From Funneliformis mosseae (taxonomy: Eukaryota; Glomeromycota; Glomeromycetes; Glomerales; Glomeraceae): a stretch of 30,896 nt of DNA. The notes under the pieces were generated by a model. The model saw only the letters and a program-made list of their open reading frames with translations. It ran no database searches and was not told the origin of the DNA. Below are positions 30,489-30,896 of the stretch, piece after piece (position 1 is the stretch's first letter; every line of letters starts with the position of its first letter). The translations under genes were made by a program, and so were the position numbers. The stretch lies in NCBI GenBank assembly GCA_910592005.1, contig CAJVPP010000507.1, forward strand, positions 1-30,896, given 5' to 3'.

Positions 30489-30896
30489 TTATTTGGAAGA
30501 TTGACTCAATAAGAGATCCAGATTTTCCTGAGCTTCTTCACATCCATTTCCGGCAGCCTTCTTATACCAATAGATTGCTTTATCCAAATCTTTTTCTACA
30601 CCTTGACCTTTTTCATAGGCAACGCCAACACTTTTTTGTGCGTCACCATATTCCTGTTGCGCTGATTTCATATATAATTCAAAAGCCTTGACAATATCAA
30701 CGTCAACGCCGGCTCCTATTTCATAACATTTACCTAAATAATTCTGTGCGTACATATTTCCTTTATCTGCTGCCGCTTGATACCAATAAGTTGCTTTCTC
30801 TAAATCTCTCTCTACTCCGTACCCGTATAAGTAGCAAATACCAAGATTAAATTGACCCGTGCTATTTTTTTTGTCGGCAATCTTTTTGTATAATTC
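30489..30896 (-). CDS. Sel1-repeat protein, C-terminal 135 residues (5' end beyond window)
   Basis: The frame is open from the window edge (ELYKKIADKK) to a TAA at 30489, giving about three and a half Sel1 repeats in tandem: FNLGICYLYGYGVERDLEKA..YWYQAAADKGN, AQNYLGKCYEIGAGVDVDIVKAFELYMKSAQQ, and AQKSVGVAYEKGQGVEKDLDKAIYWYKKAAGNG, ending in LDLLLSQSSK. The spacing is about 36 residues with the usual Gly-x-Gly-Val turn and alternating Ala/Tyr helix positions. Sel1 solenoids mediate protein-protein contacts; in Rhizophagus they often follow a kinase domain, which would lie outside the window. No stop or frameshift is seen, so the gene looks intact, unlike the Sel1 pseudogene at 24600-25740. Confidence 0.9.
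   Translation of the reverse strand, partial: ELYKKIADKKNSTGQFNLGICYLYGYGVERDLEKATYWYQAAADKGNMYAQNYLGKCYEIGAGVDVDIVKAFELYMKSAQQEYGDAQKSVGVAYEKGQGVEKDLDKAIYWYKKAAGNGCEEAQENLDLLLSQSSK

Noticed and set aside
1..30896. tRNA, rRNA or CRISPR features
   Set aside because: No cloverleaf with matching A and B boxes, no rRNA-like conserved segment and no regularly spaced identical repeats were seen by eye; a tRNA scan was not possible here.

Overview
The window looks like nuclear DNA of a fungus, most likely an arbuscular mycorrhizal fungus of the Rhizophagus type (Glomeromycotina). The reasons are very low G+C, short GT..AG introns, dense decayed transposons (hAT, Tc1/mariner, two-ORF LINEs, pogo-like), Sel1-repeat proteins, and a gene start resembling the cysteine-rich N-terminus of the large Rhizophagus kinase family. 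The organism call is an inference from gene content and base composition. Family assignments rest on motifs read by eye; no database search was run.

Layout. 1-1035 is AT-rich sequence before a nine-exon gene for an Atg22-like vacuolar effluxer (1036-3149), which reads through in frame once a 19-nt microexon is placed. 3364-6688 is a hAT transposon with TIRs, palindromic subterminal repeats and a spliced but nonsense-riddled transposase. About 7350-16168 is a nearly full-length decayed LINE on the minus strand: 5' leader with about 65-bp repeats, ORF1 with a zinc knuckle, and ORF2 with endonuclease, reverse transcriptase, RNase H and a C-terminal CCHC finger. A Tc1/mariner copy (8641-9841) interrupts its RNase H. 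A second LINE reverse-transcriptase fragment (16170-17815) abuts its 5' end and is cut on its other side by another Tc1/mariner element (17816-19126) with clear TIRs and TA duplication. A pogo/Tigger-like transposase tail follows (19183-19602).

19610-24590 is an extreme AT desert in which some stretches have 1 G/C in 60 bases. It contains a possible solo LTR with an internal minisatellite and two inverted-repeat (MITE/foldback) elements. 24600-25740 is a wrecked Sel1-repeat gene, and 25953-26087 is a short TIR element. 27138-28559 is an intact-looking two-exon gene for a secreted HExxH metalloprotease-like protein whose second exon adds a probable GPI-anchor signal. 29177-29508 is the 5' end of a kinase-family-like gene stopped by a nonsense codon.

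29571-30104 is the most unusual item: an island with roughly twice the local G+C encoding a broken IS607-type serine recombinase (MerR-like helix-turn-helix plus YARVSS catalytic domain). This is a prokaryote/giant-virus type of transposase inside a fungal genome. The window ends in an intact, partial Sel1-repeat gene (30489-30896).

The live genes appear to be the Atg22-like transporter, the secreted metalloprotease and the terminal Sel1-repeat protein; they show no sign of acting as one pathway. Almost everything else is mobile DNA in which the recognisable inactivating changes are largely G-to-A / C-to-T, suggesting methylation-driven or RIP-like decay.
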